This document shows positions 28,144-36,927 of a stretch of DNA of 64,000 nt, piece by piece. A program made the translations under genes and the position numbers. The DNA is from Lachnospiraceae bacterium. GTDB taxonomy: Bacteria; Bacillota; Clostridia; Lachnospirales; Lachnospiraceae. Every line of letters begins with the position of its first letter. Position 1 is the stretch's first letter. The notes below the pieces were generated by a model. That model worked only from the letters and a program-made list of their open reading frames with translations. It was not told where the DNA came from and did not search any database. The stretch lies in contig JAGBKB010000016.1 of the NCBI GenBank assembly GCA_017934175.1, positions 1-64,000 of the forward strand. Direction: 5' to 3'.

Positions 28144-29327
28144 TGAAACTTAATAAATATTCAAAAAATATAATATTAGTTATACTATCAATTTTACTTA
28201 TATGTCCTTTTTCATCTTTTGCTACAGATGAAGGTATGACCGCTGAAGAAAGATTAAGAATTGAAAACTCACAAAATGCATTAAGTAGAATAAACGAAAG
28301 TAAAAAGAAGATACAAAGTACAATTAAAAATCTTAATTCACTCAAGAATGATATGCAAAAGTATATTGAAGAACTTGATAAAAATCTTGAACTACTTGTT
28401 GATGAATTAAATATAACTTTAAATAATATAGATTTGAAACAAGAAGAAATTAATAAAACCAATGAAGAATTGGAACTTGCTAAAGAAAAAGAAGAGAAGC
28501 AATATAGCGATATGAAACTTCGAATTAAGTTTTTTTATGAAAAAGGCGAGACTTCTCTTCTAGAAAATATTTTAACTGGCGACAATCTTGAAGATATACT
28601 TACAAAGGCTGAATATATACAAAGTATAACTAACTATGATAGAAGTAAACTTAATGAATTGGTTAAAATCAAAAATGATATTATAATTTTTGAGAATCAA
28701 TTACAAAATGAAAAAGCAGAACTTGTATATTTAAAAGAAATTGAAATGGCTCAAAAAGATAATATTGAGCAACTAATTGTTGAAAAAACCAAAGAACTTG
28801 AAGATACAAAGAGTAAAATTAATACAAGTAATGCGGAACTTAAAAAGTTGCAAGAGGAAGAAAAGAGACAAGAGGCTGAAATTGCTGCTATAGAAAGAGC
28901 AATACTTGCAAGAGGCAATTCTAAAAGAATACTTCAAGGTGGTCTTGTGTGGCCTTGCCCTGACTCAAAACGTATAACTTCTACATTTGGAAAAAGGAAT
29001 AGCCCAACAAAGGGTGGGTCTACATATCATCAAGGAATAGATATAGGCGCACCAACAGGTACAAAAGTTATAGCCGCCGCTGCTGGTGAAGTTGTAATTT
29101 CTAAATATTCGTATTCTGGTGGTAATTATATAATGATAGACCATGGAAGTGGCATATTTACAATATATATGCACTTAAGTAAGAGAAGTTGCGAAGTCGG
29201 TCAGGAAGTGAGCCAAGGTCAAAAAATAGGAGAAGTTGGCTCAACAGGTATATCTACTGGACCACATTTACATTTTGGAATAAGAAAAAATGGTTCATAT
29301 GTGAACCCTATAACATTTGTTGGTTAG
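28143..29327 (+). CDS. Secreted coiled-coil M23 peptidoglycan endopeptidase (EnvC/PcsB-like)
   Basis: Signal peptide at residues 1-29 (LICPFSSFA-T). A long coiled coil covers about 35-245, and a C-terminal LytM/M23 zinc peptidase covers about 265-390: HQGIDIGAP, DHGSGIFTIYMHLS and HLHFGI supply the zinc ligands and catalytic His. The layout and direct position after ftsEX match hydrolases activated through FtsX. That functional link is inferred from family knowledge and context. Length 394 aa. Confidence 0.92.
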   Translation: MKLNKYSKNIILVILSILLICPFSSFATDEGMTAEERLRIENSQNALSRINESKKKIQSTIKNLNSLKNDMQKYIEELDKNLELLVDELNITLNNIDLKQEEINKTNEELELAKEKEEKQYSDMKLRIKFFYEKGETSLLENILTGDNLEDILTKAEYIQSITNYDRSKLNELVKIKNDIIIFENQLQNEKAELVYLKEIEMAQKDNIEQLIVEKTKELEDTKSKINTSNAELKKLQEEEKRQEAEIAAIERAILARGNSKRILQGGLVWPCPDSKRITSTFGKRNSPTKGGSTYHQGIDIGAPTGTKVIAAAAGEVVISKYSYSGGNYIMIDHGSGIFTIYMHLSKRSCEVGQEVSQGQKIGEVGSTGISTGPHLHFGIRKNGSYVNPITFVG

Positions 29328-29336
29328 GAGAATAAT

Positions 29337-30926
29337 ATGGAAAATTATGAAAATCAATTTAATTATTACACAAGGGATGATAAACTTTTAAATTTAACAA
29401 AAAAATTGAAAAAGTCAAAAAGAAAAAATATTATTTTATCTATTGTTTTGGTGTTATTTATTTTGTGCTTTGTGTTTATGTCTGCAGTTTTGTTGATAGC
29501 ATATAATATATTTAAGCCTCATTTTAGAGCACTTTTTGGTAAGAATTTTAATATTGCATCAATTTCTCAAATATCAAAACATAATCAAATTGATTTAGAA
29601 AAGTTTACAACAAAACTTGCTTATATTGATGATGCTATAAATATTTTATATCATTATGACGATAAAGATAATAAAAAAATTGAAGATGCTATGTTTGCAG
29701 GATATTTAAATGCACTTGGAGATAAATATGCAGAATATATGCCAGCAAAAGAGTTTACAGAGTTCACAGAGACAACAACTGAAGGTGTGTATTATGGTAT
29801 TGGGTGTATAGTTAGTCAAAATAGAGAGACTAAAGATTGCAGAGTTGATTTAGTTTATGAAGATTCACCTGCAGAAAAAGGTGGAGTTTTGAAAGGCGAT
29901 ATATTTGTAAGTGTAAATGGCGAAAATGTTAGAGGTTCAGACCTTGATTATATAATTAGTTTGATTCGTGGTGAAGAAGGTGCTAAAAGAGAAATAGTTG
30001 TATATAGAGAATCTGAAGAAAAAAATGTAAACCTTACTGTGTACTGCGGAAAAGTAGATATAAAACTTGTAAATACTGATGTATACGAAGGCAACATTGG
30101 TTACTTAAGTTTAACAGAGTTTACTGGAAAATCATCAAGTCAATTTAAAGATGGAATAAATAAACTTCTTGACCAAGATGTAAAAGGTTTAATTATTGAT
30201 TTAAGAAATAATCCAGGTGGAGAACTTATAACTGTCTGTGAAATCATTGACTATATGATTAAAGATAGAGATGGTAGATACACATTAAATCAAAAAGAAG
30301 AAATATTTGAAGAAGGAAAAACTCTACTTGTATACATTAAAGAAAGGGATGAAATTGTTGATGCTGCATATGCAAATGATAATCATGAAGTAGATTTACC
30401 TATAGTTATTTTAACTAACAATGCTACTGCCTCAGCGGCTGAATTATTTACTGAAACAATGAGAGATTATAAAAAAGCAACTGTTGTAGGAGTGAGAACT
30501 TATGGAAAAGGTGTAGTTCAAAATATAATACCTTATGAAGATGGTTCTGCTATAAAGTTTACAGTTTCAGAATATTTTCCTCCAAGTGGATATAGTATTG
30601 ATTTTAAAGGAATACTTCCAGACTATTCTTTAGATTTAGCAGGGTATGAGATAGGGTATGATGAAAATAATAATATAGCAGTCATAGAAGATGGGAAACA
30701 ATATATTTATACGCGTGAAGGGGAATTAGTATCTGAATCTGATATTATAGTTTCTACTGCAAGTGATATTAAAAATACAGATAAAGAACCTCACAGTGAA
30801 AACTTAAAAATATATGATGAGAATAATAAGTTCTTAGATGAAGACTGGTATAATGAACTTGACAATGAGTATAATGATAAGCAATTATTACAAGCAATTA
30901 TAATTTTAAAAGATAAAATTAAATAG
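29337..30926 (+). CDS. C-terminal processing peptidase, S41 family with PDZ domain
   Basis: A 529-aa membrane-anchored serine protease. One membrane segment lies at about residues 33-58 after a basic cytoplasmic tail. A PDZ domain is seen around 150-240 (GIGCIVSQN, DSPAEKGGVLKGDIFVSVNG). The S41 core contains the catalytic serine in NNATASAAELFTE and lysine in GVRTYGKGVVQ. The tail of about 90 residues after the core is unusually Asp/Glu/Asn-rich. TAGGAG precedes the start. Related proteins next to ftsEX often trim or regulate wall hydrolases. Confidence 0.93.
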   Translation: MENYENQFNYYTRDDKLLNLTKKLKKSKRKNIILSIVLVLFILCFVFMSAVLLIAYNIFKPHFRALFGKNFNIASISQISKHNQIDLEKFTTKLAYIDDAINILYHYDDKDNKKIEDAMFAGYLNALGDKYAEYMPAKEFTEFTETTTEGVYYGIGCIVSQNRETKDCRVDLVYEDSPAEKGGVLKGDIFVSVNGENVRGSDLDYIISLIRGEEGAKREIVVYRESEEKNVNLTVYCGKVDIKLVNTDVYEGNIGYLSLTEFTGKSSSQFKDGINKLLDQDVKGLIIDLRNNPGGELITVCEIIDYMIKDRDGRYTLNQKEEIFEEGKTLLVYIKERDEIVDAAYANDNHEVDLPIVILTNNATASAAELFTETMRDYKKATVVGVRTYGKGVVQNIIPYEDGSAIKFTVSEYFPPSGYSIDFKGILPDYSLDLAGYEIGYDENNNIAVIEDGKQYIYTREGELVSESDIIVSTASDIKNTDKEPHSENLKIYDENNKFLDEDWYNELDNEYNDKQLLQAIIILKDKIK

Positions 30927-30933
30927 TATATTT

Positions 30934-31005
30934 GTTTCTATAGTTTAATGGATAGAACAGTAGCCCCCGGAGCTGCAAGTAGCGGTTCGACTCCGCTTAG
31001 AAACA
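30934..31005 (+). tRNA. tRNA-Arg (anticodon CCG), with C at position 33
   Basis: A 72-base cloverleaf: acceptor GTTTCTA/TAGAAAC, D stem GTTT/GAAC with loop AATGGATA, anticodon stem GTAGC/GCTGC, loop CCCCGGA, and T arm AGCGG/CCGCT with loop TTCGACT. Discriminator A, no encoded CCA. The anticodon CCG reads CGG arginine codons; the A in the D loop after GG and discriminator A agree with arginine identity. Base 33 is C rather than the nearly universal U. It lies 7 bases after the S41 peptidase stop and 15 before uvrB, so it is probably cut from the operon transcript. Confidence 0.9.
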
Positions 31006-31020
31006 TATATAGTTTAATGT

Positions 31021-32997
31021 ATGAATAAATTTAAGTTAAAATCAAGTTTTAAACCAACAGGAGACCAACCAACAGCCATTTCAAAACTCGTTGGTGGTTT
31101 TTTATCTGGAAATAAAAGAGAGACATTACTTGGGGTTACTGGTAGTGGAAAAACTTTCACTATGGCAAATATAATTGAAAAACTGAATGTTCCTACTCTT
31201 GTAATCGCTCATAATAAAACTCTTGCAGCACAGTTATATAGTGAATTTAAAGACTTCTTTCCTGATAATGCAGTTGAATATTTTGTATCATATTATGACT
31301 ACTATCAACCTGAAGCATATGTTCCTCAAACAGATACATATATAGATAAAGATGCAAGTATTAATGATGAAATTGATAAATTAAGACATTCTGCAACTGC
31401 AAGTCTTTGTGAACGAAATGATGTAATCATTGTTTCATCAGTATCTTGTATATATGGTTTAGGTTCTCCTATAGATTATAAAAATATGACATTATCACTT
31501 AGACCAAATGATACTAAAAGTAGAGAAGATATAATTAAAAGATTAGTTGAAATACAATACCATAGAAATGAGATTGACTTTAAAAGAGGAACATTTAGAG
31601 TTAAAGGCGATACAATAGACATTTATCCAGTGTCATTTGATAAAGAAGTATATAGAATTAAACTTGATTTTGACACTATAGAAAAAATACAGAAGTTTGA
31701 TTTAATAACAGGTGAAGTTGTAGCGGAGATGAAACATATAGTTATTTTTCCTGCTACTCAATATGCTGTGGATAAAGAAAAAATAATGGAAGCGTGTGAT
31801 GACATTGTTGCAGATTTAAAAATCGAAGTAGAAGATTTCAAAAAGAAAAATAAACTTATAGAAGCCCAAAGACTTGAAGAAAGAACTAATTATGATGTAG
31901 AGATGTTAAGAGAAACTGGCTTTTGCTCTGGAATAGAAAATTATGAAAGATATTTAAATTTTCAGGAGCCTGGCGTTCCACCATATACTCTTATAGATTA
32001 TTTCCCAAAAGATTTTTTGATAATAGTTGATGAATCTCATAAAACATTACCACAAATAGGTGGTATGTATAATGGTAATTTATCAAGAAAAACTACACTT
32101 GTAAATTATGGTTTTAGACTAAAATCTGCTCTTGATAATAGACCTCTTAACTTTACTGAATTTGAGTCTAAAATAAATAAAATACTGTATGTTTCTGCCA
32201 CTCCAAATGAATATGAAAAAGAACATGAAGAGTTAAGAGCAGAGCAACTTATAAGACCTACTGGCTTACTTGACCCTATAATTGAAGTTAGACCTACAAA
32301 AAATCAAATTGATGATTTAATAATAGAAATTAATAAAGAAATTAAAAATAAAAATAAAGTTTTAATTACAACTCTTACTAAAAGAATGGCAGAAGATTTA
32401 ACTAAATATCTATTAAAAGAAAGTATTAGAGTAAGATATCTCCATTCTGATGTAGAGACACTTGAGAGGGCAGAAATTATAAGAGATATGAGACTTGATA
32501 AGTTTGATGTGCTTGTAGGAATAAATCTCTTGAGAGAAGGTCTTGATATACCAGAAATCAGTTTAGTTGTTATACTTGATGCTGATAAAGAAGGATTTTT
32601 ACGTTCTGAAATATCGCTTATTCAGACTGTTGGAAGAGCAGCAAGAAATGAAAATGGTAGAGTTATAATGTATGCTGACAATATTACCGATTCTATGAAA
32701 AATTGTATTGAAGAAACAGAAAGACGTAGAAAAATACAAAATGAATACAATATAGAGAATAATATTACACCAAAAACTATTAAGAAGAGAGTTCAAGACT
32801 TAATAACTATTTCTAAATCAACTGCTGAAATTGAGAATGGAATAACTAAAGATTATGAGTCAATGAGTAAAAAAGAACTTGATAAAGTTATAAATGAACT
32901 TACTAAACTTATGAGAGAAATGGCACTTGAATTAAACTTTGAGCAGGCTGCAATATATAGAGATAGAATTAATGAAATTAAAAAATATGCAAAATAA
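31021..32997 (+). CDS. uvrB: Excinuclease ABC subunit B
   Basis: Damage-recognition helicase-like subunit of nucleotide excision repair. The 658-aa protein has Walker [15 protein letters not shown], the damage-probing beta-hairpin region [12 protein letters not shown], helicase motifs ([28 protein letters not shown]) and a C-terminal UVR motif that contacts UvrC ([22 protein letters not shown]). The ATG is only 16 bases from the tRNA-Arg 3' end and has no clear Shine-Dalgarno site. Confidence 0.98.
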   Translation: MNKFKLKSSFKPTGDQPTAISKLVGGFLSGNKRETLLGVTGSGKTFTMANIIEKLNVPTLVIAHNKTLAAQLYSEFKDFFPDNAVEYFVSYYDYYQPEAYVPQTDTYIDKDASINDEIDKLRHSATASLCERNDVIIVSSVSCIYGLGSPIDYKNMTLSLRPNDTKSREDIIKRLVEIQYHRNEIDFKRGTFRVKGDTIDIYPVSFDKEVYRIKLDFDTIEKIQKFDLITGEVVAEMKHIVIFPATQYAVDKEKIMEACDDIVADLKIEVEDFKKKNKLIEAQRLEERTNYDVEMLRETGFCSGIENYERYLNFQEPGVPPYTLIDYFPKDFLIIVDESHKTLPQIGGMYNGNLSRKTTLVNYGFRLKSALDNRPLNFTEFESKINKILYVSATPNEYEKEHEELRAEQLIRPTGLLDPIIEVRPTKNQIDDLIIEINKEIKNKNKVLITTLTKRMAEDLTKYLLKESIRVRYLHSDVETLERAEIIRDMRLDKFDVLVGINLLREGLDIPEISLVVILDADKEGFLRSEISLIQTVGRAARNENGRVIMYADNITDSMKNCIEETERRRKIQNEYNIENNITPKTIKKRVQDLITISKSTAEIENGITKDYESMSKKELDKVINELTKLMREMALELNFEQAAIYRDRINEIKKYAK

Positions 32998-32998
32998 A

Positions 32999-33022
32999 AT
33001 CAGCATTAATGCTGATTTTTTT
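32999..33022. terminator. Bidirectional terminator between uvrB and tRNA-Ser
   Basis: ATCAGCA-TTAA-TGCTGAT is a perfect 7-bp stem. On the plus strand it is followed by a run of T; on the minus strand it is followed by TTTTATTTT. It can therefore end both uvrB and the converging tRNA-Ser transcript. Confidence 0.9.
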
Positions 33023-33023
33023 G

Positions 33024-33113
33024 CGGAGACAGAGAGATTTGAACTCTCGCGGCGGTTTGATCCACCCTACACCCTTAGCAGGGGCGCCCCTTCGGCCTCT
33101 TGGGTATGTCTCC
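33024..33113 (-). tRNA. tRNA-Ser (anticodon GCT)
   Basis: A 90-base class II cloverleaf on the minus strand: acceptor GGAGACA/TGTCTCC with discriminator G, anticodon stem CGCCC/GGGTG with loop CTGCTAA (anticodon GCT, reads AGC/AGT), a long variable arm and T arm GAGAG/CTCTC. The discriminator G and long variable arm are serine features. CCA is not encoded. It has its own promoter at 33134-33162 and shares a terminator with uvrB. Confidence 0.95.
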
Positions 33114-33133
33114 GAATTAAATATAACTAAATT

Positions 33134-33162
33134 ATTATACATTTTTTATTTCAATAAGTCAA
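33134..33162 (-). promoter_or_regulatory. Promoter of tRNA-Ser
   Basis: Read on the minus strand: TTGACT (33157-33162), a 17-base spacer, TATAAT (33134-33139), placing the start about 15 bases before the tRNA 5' end. Near-consensus for sigma-A. Confidence 0.85.
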
Positions 33163-33218
33163 GAAATAAGTATAAAATTATACACAAACTATAAAAATAT
33201 TGTATTATTCTCACTTAA

Positions 33219-33247
33219 TAGACAAATATAGGTATATATGATATAAT
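33219..33247 (+). promoter_or_regulatory. Promoter of the nadE operon
   Basis: TAGACA (33219-33224), a 17-base spacer, TATAAT (33242-33247). The predicted transcript starts near 33254, leaving a leader of about a dozen bases with GGGG as a weak ribosome site before the ATG at 33266. Confidence 0.75.
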
Positions 33248-33265
33248 ATAAATGGGGTAAATAGG

Positions 33266-35155
33266 ATGAAAGGCTATCTAAGAGTTGCATCTATAATGCC
33301 AAATATTAAAGTTGGTAATCCAACTTATAATTTGAATTTCATTAAAGATGACATATTAAAAGCGAATACTTTAAATGTAAAACTATGTGTGTTGCCTGAA
33401 TTATGCATAACAGGTAGCAATTTAAAATCGCTATTTTATGATAAAAATATATTAAATGAAAGCCTTAATTCTCTATTTTCACTATTAACTTTTTCGTCAG
33501 AACTTGATATCACAATAGTTGTATCACTTCCATTTGAATATAATAATAAAATATATGATGTTGCTGCAGTTATCAAGTCAGGTGACATATTAGGATTTGT
33601 ACCTAAAAATGATTTTAAAGAATCAATAAATAAAGACTATTTTTCAAAATTTGACAGTGATATTGAAAATATTGTGTTATATGACCGTGATAGAAATATA
33701 AAATATGAATTTCCATTTTCTAAAAATATTTTGTTTGAATGCAATACATTTAATTTTTCAGTAATATATGATACAAACAATAAAGATTTAATTAATTCAA
33801 ATATATATATTAATTTATTTTCAATACCTGAAACAATAAATGTCGATAGTGAAATTAAAAAGGTTAAAGAATTATCAAATGATACCAATAGTATAGTTAT
33901 AACATCTTCACCAGGTCCATCAGAATCAACTGATAGATACTCATACTTTGGAAGGTCTTTAGTAGTTGAAGATGGCATTATATTATCTAAAAATGATATA
34001 ATTACTAATCACATACTTATTTCGGATATAGATTTAGATAAATCAAATTTTAAAAACAATAATTATAATTATATAAGTAATTATAAAACTGTTAATTTTA
34101 GTTATTCCAATTTTTTTGATAATGATATATTAAATAAATTATTTAGAGATTTTAATAAGACACCATTTATAAAAAAGAATGTAAATCCATACAAATATAG
34201 TCTTCATATAATAAATATTATTTCAGTTGCTTTAGCAAAAAGAATGAATGCTATAAATTGTAAAGATATTGTAATAGGAATAAGTGGTGGTCTTGATTCC
34301 ACTTTAGCATTACTTATTTGTAAAAAAACTATTGAGTTTTTATCTCTTAATAATGATAGTATTCATGCATATTCTATGCCAGGTTTTGGCACTACTAATT
34401 TAACTAATAAAAATACTATTGATTTATTAAAATCTCTTGATATAAAGTTAAACACCATTGACATAATAAATGCAATGAACGTTCATTTTAATGATATAAA
34501 GCACGATATAAATAATACTAATGTTACATTTGAAAATGCTCAAGCAAGAGAGAGAACACAGATTCTTATGGATATTGCAAATGATGTAAATGGCATAGTA
34601 GTTGGAACAGGTGACTTGTCTGAAATTGCTTTGGGATTTTCTACTTATAATGGTGACCAGATGAGTATGTATAATGTAAATGCACCTATACCTAAAACTC
34701 TTATAAAATATATATTAAATGCTATTGCAGAAGAAAATCTAAAAGAAAAAAATAATATATTACTTGCAAATACATTAAAAAATATATTACATATGCCTAT
34801 TAGCCCAGAATTGTTACCTACGGAAAATGGTGTACTTATCCAAAAAACTGAAGAAATACTTGGAAGTTATGAAATACACGATTTTATACTATATAATTAT
34901 TTAAAGTATCATTTTGACATTGAAAAAATATATGATTTAGCGCTTAGAACTTTTGTATTTAATTCAAATAATAATAGTCACTATACAGATGAATATATAA
35001 AAAATTGTGTAAATATTTTCTTTGATAGGTTCTTTAAATCAAACTATAAGAGGACGGCAAGTGCGGATTCTATTGATATAGGACTACCTAGTCTAAATAC
35101 AAACTTTGATTTTAAAATGCCAAATGATAGTGAAATATCATTTAAATTAAAATGA
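33266..35155 (+). CDS. nadE: NAD synthetase with N-terminal nitrilase-like domain lacking the catalytic Cys
   Basis: Last step of NAD synthesis. The C-terminal synthetase domain is intact: GISGGLDSTLALLI PP-loop (about 337-350), GTGDLSEIALGFSTYNGDQMSMYNVN and PISPELLP. The N-terminal 300 residues have the glutaminase fold with the triad Glu45 (LPELCITG) and Lys114 (GFVPKND). The expected Cys in an ICED motif is replaced by Tyr168 (VIYDTN). The glutaminase is therefore probably inactive and the enzyme may use free ammonia. Size 629 aa is normal for the two-domain form. It ends TGA and overlaps the next start by 4 bases. Confidence 0.93.
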   Translation: MKGYLRVASIMPNIKVGNPTYNLNFIKDDILKANTLNVKLCVLPELCITGSNLKSLFYDKNILNESLNSLFSLLTFSSELDITIVVSLPFEYNNKIYDVAAVIKSGDILGFVPKNDFKESINKDYFSKFDSDIENIVLYDRDRNIKYEFPFSKNILFECNTFNFSVIYDTNNKDLINSNIYINLFSIPETINVDSEIKKVKELSNDTNSIVITSSPGPSESTDRYSYFGRSLVVEDGIILSKNDIITNHILISDIDLDKSNFKNNNYNYISNYKTVNFSYSNFFDNDILNKLFRDFNKTPFIKKNVNPYKYSLHIINIISVALAKRMNAINCKDIVIGISGGLDSTLALLICKKTIEFLSLNNDSIHAYSMPGFGTTNLTNKNTIDLLKSLDIKLNTIDIINAMNVHFNDIKHDINNTNVTFENAQARERTQILMDIANDVNGIVVGTGDLSEIALGFSTYNGDQMSMYNVNAPIPKTLIKYILNAIAEENLKEKNNILLANTLKNILHMPISPELLPTENGVLIQKTEEILGSYEIHDFILYNYLKYHFDIEKIYDLALRTFVFNSNNNSHYTDEYIKNCVNIFFDRFFKSNYKRTASADSIDIGLPSLNTNFDFKMPNDSEISFKLK

Positions 35156-35958
35156 TAAAGATTTCATCTAAAAATAATAATATAATAAAAGACTTGGTTA
35201 AGATTCGAAATCAATCCAGATTTAGAAATATCAAGTCTTTGTTTTATGTTGAGGGAGAGAGGATTGTATTTGACATACCACATAATTTAATAGAAAAAAT
35301 ATTTGTACTTGAAAATAAAATAAATGAATATAAAGATTTTTTAAATAATTTTTCTGATAATCAAATATATGTTTTAGATGATAAGACATTTGATAAAATA
35401 AAGGATACTGTAAACTCACAAGGCATAATAGCATTAGTTAAATATAATGTTATAGATAATATAAAGAATATTAATTTAGGGAATATTAAAAATGTTTTAA
35501 TCCTTGATAATATTAGTGACCCAGGTAATCTTGGAACTATTATAAGAATTTCAGAGGCTTCAAATATTTCGCTCATTATTTTAGCAAATAATTGTTGCAG
35601 CATTTATAATACAAAAGTTATAAGAGCATGTATGAGTTCTATTTTTAGAAGTAATATTTATGTTTCAGACAATATAATAGAAGATTTAGTTTATTTAAAA
35701 GAAAATGGATATAATTTATATGCTACTATATTGGACAAAAATGCAAAAAAATATATAGATAATAATTATAAGAATAAAAATGCTGTGATTATGGGTAACG
35801 AGGCTAATGGGATAAGTGATGATATAAAAAGCGTAACTGATAATTATATTTATATTCCTATGTGCGGAAAAATTGAATCATTAAATGTCTCTATGGCTAC
35901 ATCCATTATATGTTATGAGATAATGAGGCAAAATAATTTTTATGAAGTTAAGAGGTAG
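35152..35958 (+). CDS. TrmH/SpoU-family RNA 2'-O-methyltransferase
   Basis: A 268-aa SPOUT methyltransferase. The N-terminal substrate-binding domain (KDLVKIRNQSRFRNIKSLFYVEGERI) is followed by the knotted domain with motif 1 ILDNISDPGNLGTIIRISEA, motif 2 AVIMGNEANGIS and motif 3 YIPMCGKIESLNVSMATSIICYE. It methylates ribose in rRNA or tRNA with S-adenosylmethionine; the exact target is not predictable. ATGA overlap with nadE indicates translational coupling. Confidence 0.92.
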   Translation: MIKISSKNNNIIKDLVKIRNQSRFRNIKSLFYVEGERIVFDIPHNLIEKIFVLENKINEYKDFLNNFSDNQIYVLDDKTFDKIKDTVNSQGIIALVKYNVIDNIKNINLGNIKNVLILDNISDPGNLGTIIRISEASNISLIILANNCCSIYNTKVIRACMSSIFRSNIYVSDNIIEDLVYLKENGYNLYATILDKNAKKYIDNNYKNKNAVIMGNEANGISDDIKSVTDNYIYIPMCGKIESLNVSMATSIICYEIMRQNNFYEVKR

Positions 35959-36247
35959 TGAAAAGAATAAGTTTTATAATTTAGTTGCTATTATAGCAAT
36001 TACCTTTTTAATATTTTCTTGTTTTGTTACATTTTTAATAGATACTACTAACAACAAGGGAATATTGCCAGTAATTTTTTTCTTGTTAATGATATATTCA
36101 CTCCTTGCATTTCTTTATTATCTATTTCATAGTTATGCACTTACTAAAAATTATACAAGAAAAATTAATTTTAAATTTATATATATTATTTTCTTTTTAA
36201 TTAATTTGTTTTTATTTCTAATTTCTTTTATAACACTATGGACTTAA
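35942..36247 (+). CDS. Small three-helix membrane protein, unknown function
   Basis: A 101-aa protein with a short basic N-terminus and three hydrophobic segments (about 13-34, 41-65, 78-99), joined by a short polar loop (SYALTKNYTRKINFK). It starts inside the end of the methyltransferase gene (17-base overlap), and its own stop overlaps the queH ATG. I recognise no family. The overlaps support a real translated gene in the operon. Confidence 0.6.
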   Translation: MKLRGSEKNKFYNLVAIIAITFLIFSCFVTFLIDTTNNKGILPVIFFLLMIYSLLAFLYYLFHSYALTKNYTRKINFKFIYIIFFLINLFLFLISFITLWT

Positions 36248-36867
36248 ATTTAAATCAATAACTAAATAATATTATTTCAAATATAGACATAAATAATAAA
36301 CCTAATTTATTTTTACATGTATGTTGTGGCCCCTGCAGTTCGGCTGTTTTTAATAGACTTAATACTTATTTTAACATTTATGTTATTTTCTATAATTCAA
36401 ATATAGATACTTATGAAGAATTTAATTTAAGATATGTGCAATTAAAAAAAGTTATAGAATATAATAATTATTTATATAAAATATTATATAATGATTATGA
36501 CCATAATGAGTTTTTATCATTTGTAAGTGGACTTGAAAATTGTAAAGAAGGTGGAGACAGATGCATAAAATGTTTTGAATTGAGGCTTAAAAAATCATTT
36601 GATATTACTACTAAATATATTATAAATAATAACCTTACAAGTAGTGAAAACTATTTATGCACCACACTCAGCATATCTCCACATAAAAATGCAAAAATAA
36701 TAGAACAGATTGGCGAAAATATATGTTCAAAATCAGATATTATTAAATATTTACCGAGTGATTTTAAGAAAGAAAATGGCTATCTAAACTCTATTAATTT
36801 ATCAAAGGAAATGGAGTTATATAGGCAGAATTATTGTGGCTGTGAGTTTTCAAAGTGTATAAATTAG
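36238..36867 (+). CDS. queH: Epoxyqueuosine reductase QueH, interrupted by an in-frame TAA at codon 8
   Basis: Final step of queuosine synthesis in tRNA. The family motif LFLHVCCGPCSSAV begins at about base 36304, so the gene must start upstream of the first later GTG (36436). The natural ATG is 36238, overlapping the previous stop as usual here, but codon 8 is TAA (36259-36261). After it the frame is open to 36867, with all cluster-binding cysteines kept (CCGPC, DRCIKC, YCGCEFSKC). No ATG, GTG or TTG lies between the stop and the motif; ATT codons at 36271 and 36274 are the nearest alternatives. It is either a fresh nonsense mutation, a sequence error or unusual initiation. Confidence 0.8.
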
Positions 36868-36890
36868 TTAATTTTTGCATATTGTTTTAC

Positions 36891-36919
36891 TTTACAAATA
36901 ACTAAATTTATTATAAAAT
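36891..36919 (+). promoter_or_regulatory. Promoter of murA, placing the start site next to the ATG
   Basis: TTTACA (36891-36896), a 17-base spacer, TAAAAT (36914-36919). The expected start is within a few bases of the ATG at 36928, and no Shine-Dalgarno site is visible, so the mRNA may be leaderless or nearly so. Confidence 0.55.
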
Positions 36920-36927
36920 ATAGTAAT

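Noticed and set aside
32939..33194. Short plus-strand frames after uvrB (33009-33194 and 32939-33130)
   Set aside because: They run across the terminator and the minus-strand tRNA-Ser; not protein genes.
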